DNA of 64,000 nucleotides from Neobacillus niacini (GTDB taxonomy: Bacteria > Bacillota > Bacilli > Bacillales > Cytobacillaceae): the NCBI RefSeq assembly GCF_000759675.1, contig NZ_BAWM01000146.1, forward strand, positions 1 to 64,000, read 5' to 3'. Of this stretch, positions 25,459 through 34,160 are shown piece by piece. Below the pieces are notes generated by a model. That model saw only the letters and a program-made list of their open reading frames with translations, searched no databases and was not told the origin of the DNA. The position numbers and the translations under genes are program-made. Numbering within the stretch: position 1 is the first letter of the stretch; every line of letters starts with the position of its first letter.

Positions 25459-26073
25459 ATGAAGGTGCTAATCGTATTTACCTATCCAAATCATAACGGT
25501 TTGAATTATGCATTTTTACAAAAGGTGCTGCAAGGCAGTAATGAAAATCCCAATATTAAGGAGATACAGGTCTTAGATTTATATGAAGAGAGTTTTAATC
25601 CAGTTCTAGTGTTTAACGAGCAAAAACGAAGAAGAGATATGCATATAGATCCTGGTGTAGAGAAATACAGGAGACAGATTATGTGGGCTGACAAAATTGT
25701 TTTTATTTATCCTATTTGGTGGGGAAGACCTCCGGCAATGCTTATGGGATACATTGATCAGTTGTTTGCTTCTAATTTTGCTTATAAGGATAAAAAGGGG
25801 CTATTACCTGAAGGACTGTTGAAGGGAAAGTCGGTTGTATGTGTGTCCACCATGAAGGGCCCTACTCATTATCCATTTCTCTGGTTGAATAACGCACATA
25901 AAATTCTAATGAAAAGGGCCTTATTTAATTTTGTGGGAATCAAGAAAGTGAAGTTTTTTGAATTTGGAAATATGGAAAGTCCAAAGGGAAACCAAGTGAA
26001 AAAACTAGAAAAAATTTATTACTACTTTAGTAAACTTGAACATAAAGAAAATCTAAAAACGTTTTTGGTTTGA
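25459..26073 (+). CDS. NAD(P)H-dependent quinone oxidoreductase (flavodoxin-like)
   Basis: 204 residues of the KefF/YwrO/MdaB flavodoxin-fold group: KVLIVFTYPNHNGLNYAFL at the N-terminus, DKIVFIYPIWWGRPPAMLMGYIDQLF (FMN contact and dimer region) in the middle. Such enzymes reduce quinones by two electrons. ATG 25459 is set by AAGAGGTG; the upstream GTG is part of that site. Paired with a divergent MarR regulator. Confidence 0.83.
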   Translation: MKVLIVFTYPNHNGLNYAFLQKVLQGSNENPNIKEIQVLDLYEESFNPVLVFNEQKRRRDMHIDPGVEKYRRQIMWADKIVFIYPIWWGRPPAMLMGYIDQLFASNFAYKDKKGLLPEGLLKGKSVVCVSTMKGPTHYPFLWLNNAHKILMKRALFNFVGIKKVKFFEFGNMESPKGNQVKKLEKIYYYFSKLEHKENLKTFLV

Positions 26074-26085
26074 GCATACCCGTAT

Positions 26086-26132
26086 CCTAGAAAAGGATCG
26101 CTAATCAATTAAATGGCGATACTTTTCTAGGA
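26086..26132 (+). terminator. Long hairpin
   Basis: CCTAGAAAAGGATCGC / GCGATACTTTTCTAGG; poor T-tail. Confidence 0.6.
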
Positions 26133-26338
26133 CTTCTTCTGTCAAAATTTCACTTTTATAAAAATGGCTTGCATAGACGCTTACCATCATTTCATTTTAC
26201 TTCTGTAAACCTTATTTTTAAAAAACGCGGTTAATGAGCGCTGCTAGTTCGTTCGGGTAAGTATACAAAGCTGCTAAATCAGAAATTTCTGCTGTATAAT
26301 ACATTTAACTTAATAAAATAATTTCAGGAGAGAAGGAA

Positions 26339-26728
26339 ATGAACGAAATACAAGTATTTAGTGAACTGCACAAATTTTTAAATAGTTTAGGTGCAATGGA
26401 GTTTACCCTTGCACCAAAGAGTTTAACGTTAGGGTATAAGCCCATTCTTTTTAAGGGAAGAATGCCTAAGTTCGCCACCTTATATGGAGAAAAACGTTAC
26501 AACTGTTTAATATTACATGTTGACCCAGGTAATCAGGAATCTATAAAAGGAAGAATGATTCAAAAAGAAATTCAAGAACTCTTACATTTTGATATCCAAG
26601 AAATGAGAAGTTTTACTTTAAAAAAACACGAGGTTTTTATTCCGTTTGAAGTAATTGACACGAAAGAAAAAATAGAACTATTAAAAGATTTTGTTCGCAA
26701 GCAATATTCGATTTTTGTCAATAGATAA
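26339..26728 (+). CDS. Hypothetical protein
   Basis: 129 residues, soluble, alternating short strands and helices (LYGEKRYNCLILHVDPGNQ, then KKHEVFIPFEVIDTKEKIELLKDFVRKQY). The C-terminal half has the look of a small alpha/beta domain with conserved Lys/His, as in DUF5655/DUF1801-like proteins, but I cannot assign it. AGGAGAGAAGGA directly upstream supports the start. A clear terminator follows. Confidence 0.65.
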   Translation: MNEIQVFSELHKFLNSLGAMEFTLAPKSLTLGYKPILFKGRMPKFATLYGEKRYNCLILHVDPGNQESIKGRMIQKEIQELLHFDIQEMRSFTLKKHEVFIPFEVIDTKEKIELLKDFVRKQYSIFVNR

Positions 26729-26758
26729 ACAGAGAACATTAGGAATTTGAATTATCGC

Positions 26759-26789
26759 GAACAGTTACAGGCACTGTTCTTTAACTTTT
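26759..26789 (+). terminator. Intrinsic terminator
   Basis: GAACAGT-TACAGGC-ACTGTTC then TTTAACTTTT. Confidence 0.75.
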
Positions 26790-26884
26790 GGAAAAAAGCA
26801 GATAGAAGGTTTCGCCTCTTTTATTTTTGAATACATTAATACCCTAGTTGGTATTTGAAAAACATTAATTAGGGGGATAATTAA

Positions 26885-27126
26885 ATGAAACAAATGTCAG
26901 CCAAAAAAGTAGAGGCTTCATTAATCTTGTCCATATTGTGGGATGATGAAAAATTTCCTAAAGGATCAAGGACTTCCATTCAAGGAAGTGAACGTACAAT
27001 GGGGATCCGATTGCCGCTAACCGTTTAGTTGCCGCTACCGATCAGTTGGGAGTACCGCAAACTGAAATAAAAGATCAATGGGTATTGGGGTTTGACCCGG
27101 AAAAGGTTTTGAGATTAGTAAAGTAG
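26885..27126 (+). pseudogene. Glutaredoxin-family protein, frameshifted
   Basis: Ribosome site AGGGGG and ATG 26885 open MKQMSAKKVE. The frame must shift before the active site CPYCGMMKNFLKDQGLPFKE (from 26928) and again at a G-run near 27001-27004 before DPIAANRLVAATDQLGVPQ and WVLGFDPEKVLRLVK. Pieced together this is a NrdH/YruB-like glutaredoxin domain of about 80 residues, broken by two frameshifts. Confidence 0.72.
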
Positions 27127-27131
27127 AAATT

Positions 27132-27291
27132 TAAGAACCGAAGTCACCAAAAAAGTAACTGCCGGCACAAAAGAATACAAAGCTTACTCAGTAATCATTT
27201 CAGCAGGTGCTGAATACAAGAAACTTGGTGTATCTGGTGAAAAGGAGCTGGGCGGCCGCGGTGTATCTTATTGTACAGGCTGTGTTTCAAA
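27132..27291 (+). pseudogene. Thioredoxin reductase, internal fragment
   Basis: The frame reads LRTEVTKKVTAGTKEYKAYS, VIISAGAEYKKLGVSGEKEL and GGRGVSYCTGC, the segment of TrxB leading into the redox CxxC. Both ends are lost and it runs into the ResA-like gene, so a deletion joined the two. Confidence 0.75.
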
Positions 27292-28197
27292 AGAAGGGGG
27301 GAGACGGTAATAGAGGTTATCCAAATTGGTTCTTTCACCATTATGATGAAATGGATTGTTCTTGGTATTGCCGTTTTGATCGGATTTATTTTTCTGAAAC
27401 TATGGCTGCTGAGTTCACAAAAAAAAGAATCTGGAAAACAATTATTTGATTTGGCATTAAACAGTGTTTTTTGGGGCTTTCTGATTTGGAAATGCAGTCT
27501 GCTTCTGCTGGAGCCGAAATTAATTATTGAAAGTCCAATGTCGTTATTGTATTTTACCGGCGGAACGAAGGGATTAATATTAGGAACGCTCGGTGCATTA
27601 CTTTATTTCTTTTTTAAAGCCAGAAAATTTAAGATAACAAACTTTATGATTTTGCAGTCCGCGGTTGTTTTTGCCTTTGCTGTCATGAGTGGATATTTTT
27701 TAGTAAACCTCTTCTTGAATAATGATAAGCCGAAAGTTAATACAGCCGGCACACAGACAGTCGAAACTGGCCTCCAGGAAGGAAATAAAGCACCTGATTT
27801 TCAATTAAAGACGTTAGATGGCGCTGACGTTAAACTGTCTGATTTGCGAGGAAAAAAGATCATTTTAAATTTCTGGGCAACCTGGTGTCCGCCCTGTAAA
27901 GCAGAAATCCCGCACATGCAGGATTTTTATGTCTCAAGGGACAAAACCAAAGTAGAAATTCTCGCCATCAATTTGACCACATCAGAGAAAAATCCGGGAA
28001 ATGTAAAGAAATTCGTGAAAGATAGAAATGTAGCTTTTCCTGTTTTACTCGACCAAGATGGGGATATAAGCGCCCAATACCAAGCGATTACAATACCAAC
28101 AAGTTATCTGATTGATTCCCTAGGGATTGTTCGCAAGAAAATAGTTGGGCCTATGGATAAAGATATGATGAACCAATTAATAAAAAATGTTGATTAA
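27271..28197 (+). CDS. Membrane-anchored TlpA/ResA-like thiol-disulfide oxidoreductase
   Basis: About 295-308 residues. Three to four N-terminal helices (about 24-150) are followed by an extracytoplasmic thioredoxin-fold domain: GNKAPDFQLKTLDGADVKLSD, active site WATWCPPCKAE and the cis-Pro in TIPTSYLID. It probably reduces or transfers disulfides outside the membrane. The coordinates use TTG 27271, which lies in the trxB remnant. The Shine-Dalgarno GGGGGGAG (about 27297-27303) instead points to GTA-ATA-GAG at 27307-27315, with no normal start codon; ATG 27343 lacks a site. Confidence 0.78.
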   Translation: MYRLCFKRRGETVIEVIQIGSFTIMMKWIVLGIAVLIGFIFLKLWLLSSQKKESGKQLFDLALNSVFWGFLIWKCSLLLLEPKLIIESPMSLLYFTGGTKGLILGTLGALLYFFFKARKFKITNFMILQSAVVFAFAVMSGYFLVNLFLNNDKPKVNTAGTQTVETGLQEGNKAPDFQLKTLDGADVKLSDLRGKKIILNFWATWCPPCKAEIPHMQDFYVSRDKTKVEILAINLTTSEKNPGNVKKFVKDRNVAFPVLLDQDGDISAQYQAITIPTSYLIDSLGIVRKKIVGPMDKDMMNQLIKNVD

Positions 28198-28213
28198 AAA
28201 CAATATATCACTA

Positions 28214-28240
28214 TTTTACTTATGGTATGGTGAACCAGTA
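28214..28240 (+). repeat. Dispersed palindrome, copy 3 (decayed)
   Basis: TTTTACTTATGGTATGGTG followed by AACCAGTAAT matches the left arm and loop of the 14661 element; right arm mostly lost. Confidence 0.55.
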
Positions 28241-28272
28241 ATAGCACTATCGAAAGGTAGATTTTTTTGTAC

Positions 28273-28306
28273 AAAAAAAGCCGGGCATTTTCCCCGGTTT
28301 AACTGT
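28273..28306. terminator. GC hairpin with A/T flanks
   Basis: AAGCCGGG / CCCGGTTT stem preceded by a run of A; strongest in minus orientation. Confidence 0.6.
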
Positions 28307-28329
28307 CAAACTTATTTAAACTCTTAACA

Positions 28330-28663
28330 CGGTTGAAATGAATTGATTGGATCTAGAGAGGATCGGCATGATTTTTGCAATGGACGGGGTGGTCCTCTTA
28401 ACGGGAACCAGATTATGCCCCAAGATGTAGCAAGAATTTGCAAAACATTCATGGTAACGTGCGGTATGTATAATGCTCAGGCGAATTCGCCATAAAAATA
28501 GGTATACCGGCAAAAAGCGGTTATCAGGCGGAATCATGGGGGCTGTTCCTGGTAAATTTGGAATTGGAATATTCGGACCTGTATTAGATGAAAAAGGGAA
28601 CAGTGTGGCCGGACTTAAACTATTGGAACTTTTAACAAAAAATTATCGGCTGAGTATGTTTTG
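28330..28663 (+). pseudogene. Glutaminase A, truncated and frameshifted paralogue
   Basis: About 330 bp nearly identical to the 3' third of the intact glutaminase at 31897-32826 and to its terminator. Base losses break the frame in at least three places (GTGGTCC for GTGGATCC, AATGCTCAGG for AATGCATCAGG, GCGGTTATCAGG for GCGGTGTATCAGG). The 5' two-thirds are missing. Confidence 0.88.
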
Positions 28664-28876
28664 AGGGAACCCTATCTGGATGATGGATGGGGTTTTTATG
28701 CTTGCAAAAGTAATTGAGAAAAGATGTAGTGATGCAATGCTCATCCTGCAACTTACGTACGGGATTTACGTGGTAACTTTAATGGTGAAAATTGATTCAG
28801 CAAAATCTCATGGCAAGGATTTTGAAATTGATGATATTGACTTTTTGAATTTACCATACTTTATATAATAATATTT

Positions 28877-28916
28877 TTTATGATACGGTGAACCGTACCA
28901 TCAGTAAATGAGGTTT
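28877..28916 (+). repeat. Dispersed palindrome, copy 4
   Basis: TTATGATACGGT-GA-ACCGTACCATCAG plus tail TAAATGAGGTTTTT; same element as 14661-14705. Confidence 0.75.
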
Positions 28917-28928
28917 TTAAAAAATACA

Positions 28929-28978
28929 AAGGTGCCTGACCGAATTGTGGTTACGCATAGGGGTCAGGCACCTTCCAA
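28929..28978. terminator. GGTGCCTGACC hairpin (terminator or dispersed tag)
   Basis: AAGGTGCCTGACC / GGTCAGGCACCTT, a 13-bp perfect stem with a 20-nt loop, abutting the end of the minus-strand nitronate monooxygenase gene. Related tags at 6937 and 33430. Confidence 0.75.
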
Positions 28979-28980
28979 AC

Positions 28981-29934
28981 TCATATACAAGCTTTATATT
29001 CACTCATAATATTGTTGATGATTGTTTTAACTGGCAGGATTTCTTTAATTTCATGAACTCTTGCACCGGCAAAAACAAGGCCATTCTCGCAATCTCCATT
29101 CATGGAGGTTACTAAAGAATCAAGTGTACAAAATCGATAAGAACAATTTTTTAGGCAATCTAAACACTTTTTAATTTTTACCTTTTTATCATCAGAAATA
29201 AGTTCAGTAAATTGGTTCTTAATGGCACGACCCTGGAGACCAACAGTTGTTTTTACTAACAGGGTATCTTCCTGCTCGGCCTGTACATATTTTTCTTTAA
29301 ATGTTAATGGTGCATCACACTCTTCACTAGCAACGAATCTAGTTCCCATTTGTACCCCAGAAGCACCTGCACGAAAAGCTCTCGCAAGATCTTCCCCAGT
29401 CATAATTCCTCCAGCAGCAATAACCGGAATCTTAACAGCTTCAACCACTTCTGGCAAAATATCAAATAACGGTCTTTCCGTACCAAGGTGTCCGCCTGCC
29501 TCATGACCTTCTACAACAACTGCTGAAGCACCAAGACGTTCTGACAACCTTGCCAGCTTCGCAGAAGACACAATCGAGATGACAGGTATGCCGGCTTCTT
29601 TGCCCCAAGCATACATATCTCTTGATATTCCAGCACCTGATATGATGAAATCAACCTTTTCCTCAATGGCTGCTTTCATTTTTTCAGCAAAGTCATTCAT
29701 AGCAAAAAGAACGTTTACCCCAATATAGCCTGATTCCTTTATACTTTCCTTTGCTTTCCTTATATGTGATCTCATTTCGTCGACGGTAATCCCAGTTCCT
29801 GATATGATGCCAATTCCCCCAGCATTCGCAACGGCCGAAGCAAGTCCACTTAATGATATTCCTACCCCCATACCACCTTGCATGATTGGAACCTTCGGCA
29901 ACATATGACCTATTTTCAATTGTGGGACGTTCAT
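28981..29934 (-). CDS. Nitronate monooxygenase
   Basis: 317-residue FMN TIM barrel. PIMQGGMGVGISLSGLASAV at the start, the catalytic-region His in VVEGHEAGGHLG and phosphate binding in IPVIAAGGIMTGEDLARAF and GVQMGTRF match class I-like enzymes (2-nitropropane dioxygenase family). A Cys-rich C-terminal tail (KKCLDCLKNCSYRFC) marks the subfamily seen in Firmicutes and Clostridia, possibly a metal site. Oxidises alkyl nitronates. GGGG-containing site upstream of ATG; no partner gene. Confidence 0.88.
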   Translation of the reverse strand: MNVPQLKIGHMLPKVPIMQGGMGVGISLSGLASAVANAGGIGIISGTGITVDEMRSHIRKAKESIKESGYIGVNVLFAMNDFAEKMKAAIEEKVDFIISGAGISRDMYAWGKEAGIPVISIVSSAKLARLSERLGASAVVVEGHEAGGHLGTERPLFDILPEVVEAVKIPVIAAGGIMTGEDLARAFRAGASGVQMGTRFVASEECDAPLTFKEKYVQAEQEDTLLVKTTVGLQGRAIKNQFTELISDDKKVKIKKCLDCLKNCSYRFCTLDSLVTSMNGDCENGLVFAGARVHEIKEILPVKTIINNIMSEYKACI

Positions 29935-30499
29935 AAAATAACCCCATTTCTATTATGTGAATCTAAATTTTCACTCATTGTAACAATAGGGTTTTCAAAT
30001 AAATAGTGACGTATGTAATGGTTGTTCCTAATACTTAATAATAAATATCCTGTTGCCACAAAATGTTCACATCCATCACATCAGGGACGGTTCTCGTGGT
30101 TTACTTTTTTCTAGAATGATAGAATATTTGTCAAGCATTTACTGTAGTGAGTAAGCATGGATTCAGCCAATCGTAATAAAGGATTGGAATGTAAGTCGGC
30201 TTTTCTTAACTTATAATAGATAGTGGCTATCTCTAGATGAAGTGTCGGCGATAGTTTCTACATGAAAACTATCGTTAAAATATGTTACTACAGAGACGCT
30301 GCAATTTTGTTGGAATGTTATTTGACTTATCTGAATAAATATCTTATGGTTAAAAAAATCAATAGTTGAAAGGGTGAATAAAAGCACATGATCATATAAT
30401 CCTAGCTTTAGAAGAAATCGATATTTTAGTTCTGGTTCAGTTTCAAAAGTTTTGGAATGGACTCTATTTATTATCGATTATTTTTCTGAGATTGGATTA
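29935..30499. other. Gene-free region
   Basis: No supported gene. It holds a tag GGGACGGTTCTCGTGG (about 30086), a perfect hairpin CGATAGTTT / AAACTATCG (about 30251-30277) and scattered short open stretches without ribosome sites. Confidence 0.5.
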
Positions 30500-30619
30500 A
30501 TGTACTGTGCTTATTGACTTTAATAAAGACTGTTGTAACCTGATAAGTCTATTTAAGTCTATATTTGTGCTGCATTGCCTCTGTTCTCTGAAAAACGAGA
30601 TAGGGGGCATTTTTGTTTT
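30500..30619 (+). promoter_or_regulatory. Possible leader-peptide attenuator of vgb
   Basis: A five-codon frame MYCAY (30500-30517) is followed by a terminator-like hairpin TGCCTCTGTTCTC / GAGATAGGGGGCA (30576-30609, with GU pairs) and TTTTTGTTTT, ending 33 bp before the vgb start. Drug-resistance genes in Bacilli and Listeria often use ribosome-stalling attenuators of this layout. The leader's ribosome site is weak, so this is a proposal; the hairpin itself is clear. Confidence 0.5.
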
Positions 30620-30651
30620 GGAATTTTTATTTGAAATTCGGAGGGAATAGA

Positions 30652-31539
30652 ATGGAATTTAAATTACAAGAATTAAATCTTGCCAATCAGGATACAGGGC
30701 CATATGGAATAGCCGTTTCAGACAAGGAGGAAGTCTGGTTTACACAACATAAAGCAAATAAGATAAGTTGCATCGATTTAGATGGAAACATTACAGAGTA
30801 CCCATTGCCGACACCAGATGCAAAAGTGTTGTGCTTAACCGTTTCTTCAGAAGGTGATGTCTGGTTTACTGAGAATGCAGCAAACAAAATTGGAAGGATC
30901 ACAAAAGAGGGCATTATTAAAGAATATACATTGCCTAATCCAAATTCAGCACCATATGGAATTACAGAAGGTCCAAAGGGAGATATATGGTTTACAGAAA
31001 TGAATGGAAACCGTATTGGACATATTACAGACGACGGTACAATTCGTGAATATGATCTTCCTAATAAAGGTTCTTACCCTTCTTTTATCACTTTAGGACC
31101 TGATAATGCCCTTTGGTTCACAGAAAATCAAAATAATGTTATTGGAAGAATTACAGAAAATGGAGAAGTTACAGAGTTTAAAATTCCTACACCAGCATCG
31201 GGACCGGTAGGTATTACAAAAGGAAACGATGATGCACTATGGTTTGTAGAGATTATCGGTAATAAGGTAGGTCGAATAACTACCTCTGGAGAAATAACTG
31301 AATACAATATTCCAACGGCAAACGCTCGACCTCATGCAATTACAGCTGGAGAAGGAACTGATTTATGGTTTACGGAATGGGGGGCCAATAAAATTGGAAG
31401 GCTTACAAGCAATAATGTCATTGAGGAATATCCAATTCAAACCGAAAATGCTGAACCGCATGGTATTTCAAGTAGTGATGGTAAAACCATTTGGTTTGCA
31501 TTGGAATGCGACAAGATTGGGAAAGTAACTTTATATTAA
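30652..31539 (+). CDS. vgb: Virginiamycin B lyase (streptogramin B lyase)
   Basis: 295 residues, exactly the length of Vgb lyases, which open the streptogramin B ring by elimination. A seven-bladed propeller is visible as repeats of the type DVWFTENAANKIGRIT about every 42 residues. Known active-site positions are conserved: His228 (NARPHAIT), Glu268 and His270 (NAEPHGIS), Glu284 (ALECDK). It closely resembles staphylococcal VgbA as I recall it. ATG 30652 follows CGGAGGG. Likely confers type B streptogramin resistance. Confidence 0.93.
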   Translation: MEFKLQELNLANQDTGPYGIAVSDKEEVWFTQHKANKISCIDLDGNITEYPLPTPDAKVLCLTVSSEGDVWFTENAANKIGRITKEGIIKEYTLPNPNSAPYGITEGPKGDIWFTEMNGNRIGHITDDGTIREYDLPNKGSYPSFITLGPDNALWFTENQNNVIGRITENGEVTEFKIPTPASGPVGITKGNDDALWFVEIIGNKVGRITTSGEITEYNIPTANARPHAITAGEGTDLWFTEWGANKIGRLTSNNVIEEYPIQTENAEPHGISSSDGKTIWFALECDKIGKVTLY

Positions 31540-31550
31540 GGATACAAAGT

Positions 31551-31583
31551 GGTGAAGCTTTTGCTTTCAAGCAATCACCATGG
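31551..31583 (+). terminator. Hairpin after vgb
   Basis: TGGTGA...TCACCA with inner TTGCTT / AAGCAA; no T-run, so a weak terminator at best. Confidence 0.4.
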
Positions 31584-31896
31584 ACCTAAACAATACTCGA
31601 CATTTTTTACACAAAAAAATATCGGATCGTTATATAAAAGGAATAGTATCGTAAATTCCTTTATACATCCGTCATTCCACAGCGTTTGCTAGTCATTAGA
31701 ATCGCTCCGCGTCATTTCTTCTATTGTAATAGGATTGGAGATATTTTATTAGTGGTAATCACTGTTCGCTTATAGCGGTGTTTAATTAGAAATGGGAGGT
31801 TTTGCAAGAAGAAGGAGATAATAGTTTTTCGCGGTTCAACATTTACTGGTGAATGAACACCTTATCATTCGCCGATACTACTATGGGTGATGACTA

Positions 31897-32826
31897 GTGC
31901 CATGTCAAAAAAGTGAAGAATTAAAACAATTGGTGGAAGAGGCAAAAAGATATACAAAAGATGGCAAGGTTGCAGACTATATTCCTGAGCTCGGCAATGC
32001 AAATCCAGATGATTTGTCCATAGCCATCAATTATCCGGACGGCAGATGTATCTCAGCTGGAGATATTGATAAAAATATTACACTGCAAAGTATCTCAAAG
32101 GTAATAACCTTAGCTCTTGTTTTAATGGAAAGAGGTTTTCGTTATGTTTTTGAGCGGGTTGGAATGGAACCTACTGGAGACCCGTTTAATTCGATTGCCA
32201 AATTGGAAACAATGGCTCCAGCTAAACCATTAAACCCGATGATCAATGCAGGTGCGCTTGTCGTGACCCATATGTTAAAAGGGGATTCCGTAGAGGATCG
32301 GTTCAATCGGTTATTGGGCTTTATCCGGGAATTGGCCGGCGGCCCTTCCGTTGGATTTAGTGAAAAGGTAGCCCGTTCTGAATTTGAATCCGCCCATTTA
32401 AACCGAGCGTTATGTTACTTTCTCAAGCAGCATAACATCATCACGGAGGATGTTGAAATATTATTGGATTTATATACCAAGCAGTGTGCTGTTGAAATGA
32501 ATTGTTTGGATTTAGCGAGGATCGGCATGATTTTTGCAATGGATGGTGTGGATCCTCTTAACGGAAAACGGATCATGCCAGAAGATGTAGCAAGAATTTG
32601 CAAAACATTTATGGTAACGTGCGGAATGTATAATGCATCAGGCGAATTCGCCATAAAAATAGGGATACCGGCAAAAAGCGGTGTATCAGGAGGAATCATG
32701 GGAGCTGTACCTGGCAAATTTGGAATTGGAATATTCGGCCCCGCGTTGGATGAAAAAGGGAACAGTGTGGCTGGGCTAAAACTTTTGGAACTTTTATCAA
32801 AAAATTATCGGCTGAGTATGTTTTAA
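31897..32826 (+). CDS. glsA: Glutaminase A
   Basis: Hydrolyses glutamine to glutamate and ammonia. 309 residues, standard for the beta-lactamase-like glutaminase family. Catalytic Ser-Lys in LQSISKVI, NPMINAGAL, LTCGMYNASGEFA-like VTCGMYNASGEF, Tyr, and the closing KSGVSGGIMGAVPGKFGIG. Start GTG 31897 has only a weak site (GGGTGATG). A truncated copy lies upstream at 28330-28663, and the two share even the terminator sequence. Confidence 0.92.
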   Translation: MPCQKSEELKQLVEEAKRYTKDGKVADYIPELGNANPDDLSIAINYPDGRCISAGDIDKNITLQSISKVITLALVLMERGFRYVFERVGMEPTGDPFNSIAKLETMAPAKPLNPMINAGALVVTHMLKGDSVEDRFNRLLGFIRELAGGPSVGFSEKVARSEFESAHLNRALCYFLKQHNIITEDVEILLDLYTKQCAVEMNCLDLARIGMIFAMDGVDPLNGKRIMPEDVARICKTFMVTCGMYNASGEFAIKIGIPAKSGVSGGIMGAVPGKFGIGIFGPALDEKGNSVAGLKLLELLSKNYRLSMF

Positions 32827-32831
32827 GGGGA

Positions 32832-32862
32832 ATCCCATCTGAATAACAGATGGGGTTTTTTA
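32832..32862 (+). terminator. glsA terminator
   Basis: CCCATCTG-AATAA-CAGATGGG followed by TTTTTTA. Confidence 0.88.
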
Positions 32863-32961
32863 TGCGTGCATAAGTAACTGGTGTTCATCATATTAAAACT
32901 AGGATTTTTAGTCCTGGAGCAAACTTCTGCAATAGTAAAAAGGTAAATCATCGTCGGATCT

Positions 32962-33211
32962 GACGTTAACCGGACGCTTTACCTCGGGTATTGCTTCTGC
33001 AGCCTTAGAAAAGCAACGATTAGAAGTAGAAGAACGCAGCAGGGTTTATCGTGAAATGATGAGAAAAGCTGATGAACAAGTAGAGTTAGAAATGATGCAA
33101 AGAGCAAAAGCTGCCAATGAGCGTCCAGTAAGCATGTCTCCTGAAGAATGGGAATGGTATAAAAAAACTGGTAGAACATTCACTAAAAGAACGAATGGGT
33201 ATTCTCCGTAA
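32962..33211 (+). pseudogene. Remnant open frame, unknown
   Basis: The frame has no start and reads LTGRFTSGIASAALEKQRLE, VEERSRVYREMMRKADEQVE and MSPEEWEWYKKTGRTFTKRT to a TAA. A coiled-coil-like charged middle suggests real former coding sequence. It ends at the junction with a copy of the dispersed palindrome. Family not recognised. Confidence 0.4.
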
Positions 33212-33236
33212 ACCGTATCATAAGTAAATGAGGTTT
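33208..33236 (+). repeat. Dispersed palindrome, copy 5 (right half)
   Basis: AACCGTATCATAAGTAA plus ATGAGGTTTT, identical to the right arm and tail of the 14661 copy, fused to the end of the remnant frame above. Confidence 0.75.
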
Positions 33237-33443
33237 TGGATTAATAGAAAAACTACTCTAACCATTTGTTTCATAAATAGAACAACTCATCTTTTTTAAG
33301 ATGAGTTGCTTTTTGCAATGATTTAGTTTTATTGTTTACGCTCTATCAAAGGAATAGTCTCATATCAAAATCTATCTAGGGGGAATCGATCCCCTAAGAT
33401 ATCAACCTATTTTTTCCTGCCGACCAAAAACTGCCTGTCACCT

Positions 33444-34160
33444 TTAAATATCATCTACAATGATGTAGGTTGCTTTAATGGGTCCATGAACTCCAACGAC
33501 TAGGATCATTTCGATGTCTGCAGAGTTGCTTGGTCCTGTGATGAAGTTAATGCAGGAGGCGATTTGTTCGCCGTTTTTTACTTTTTCATTTATAATACGG
33601 GCCGCTTGTGTCATGCGGGGAACGATGCTGCTTTTCGGGATTATAATGATAGAAGTCGCTGGTAAAAAGCTGATTGTTCTCCCTTTATCTTTGCTGCTGA
33701 AAAGAACCGCTGTGCCTGATTCCGCCAGTGTTACATCACTAATCGTAATTCCGACATTTGCAGCCTCGGCCTTCGTGATATTTTCTTCGCCTTTTGTATG
33801 ATCCCAAATATGAATATCAATTCCCTCTTGAGGCCATTCTTCCTTCATTAATTTTTCGAGACCAAATTGAGAAAAGCGCTCATCTTTCCATGTGACAATT
33901 GGGCCTCCGCCATATTGGCTTACCACTTCTTTTAGTGAGTCAGATAGCTTCGCTGTTGAGGTCATAACAAAATTCGTATGAATATTTTTGCATTGTTCCC
34001 GTAACACGTCCACAAGCTCATCTTGTGTGGCGCCTTTTAGAACTTCATCTTGAGGATGATAATTCCAGATCGGTCTTTCTATTTCCGTTTTTTGTTCACG
34101 GCCTAGTGAGCTGGCGATTTTCCCTAAAAAAGCTTCTCGATTCTGTATGATACCGGTCAT
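33444..34160 (-). CDS. lutC: Lactate utilization protein LutC
   Basis: 238 residues with the LUD domain (DVTLAESGTAVLFSSKDKGRT, HGPIKATYIIVDD). Third gene of lutABC, which lets Bacilli oxidise L-lactate to pyruvate. Its ATG overlaps the lutB stop by 4 nt, so translation is coupled. No terminator obvious before the GGTGACAGGCA tag at 33430. Confidence 0.93.
   Translation of the reverse strand: MTGIIQNREAFLGKIASSLGREQKTEIERPIWNYHPQDEVLKGATQDELVDVLREQCKNIHTNFVMTSTAKLSDSLKEVVSQYGGGPIVTWKDERFSQFGLEKLMKEEWPQEGIDIHIWDHTKGEENITKAEAANVGITISDVTLAESGTAVLFSSKDKGRTISFLPATSIIIIPKSSIVPRMTQAARIINEKVKNGEQIASCINFITGPSNSADIEMILVVGVHGPIKATYIIVDDI

Noticed and set aside
28680..28868. 62-codon frame after the glsA ghost
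   Set aside because: Its beginning is the glsA terminator region and the rest has no recognisable features; probably chance.
22422..33236. Prophage or integrative element
   Set aside because: No integrase, att repeats, structural or conjugation genes; only gene remnants and short repeats.
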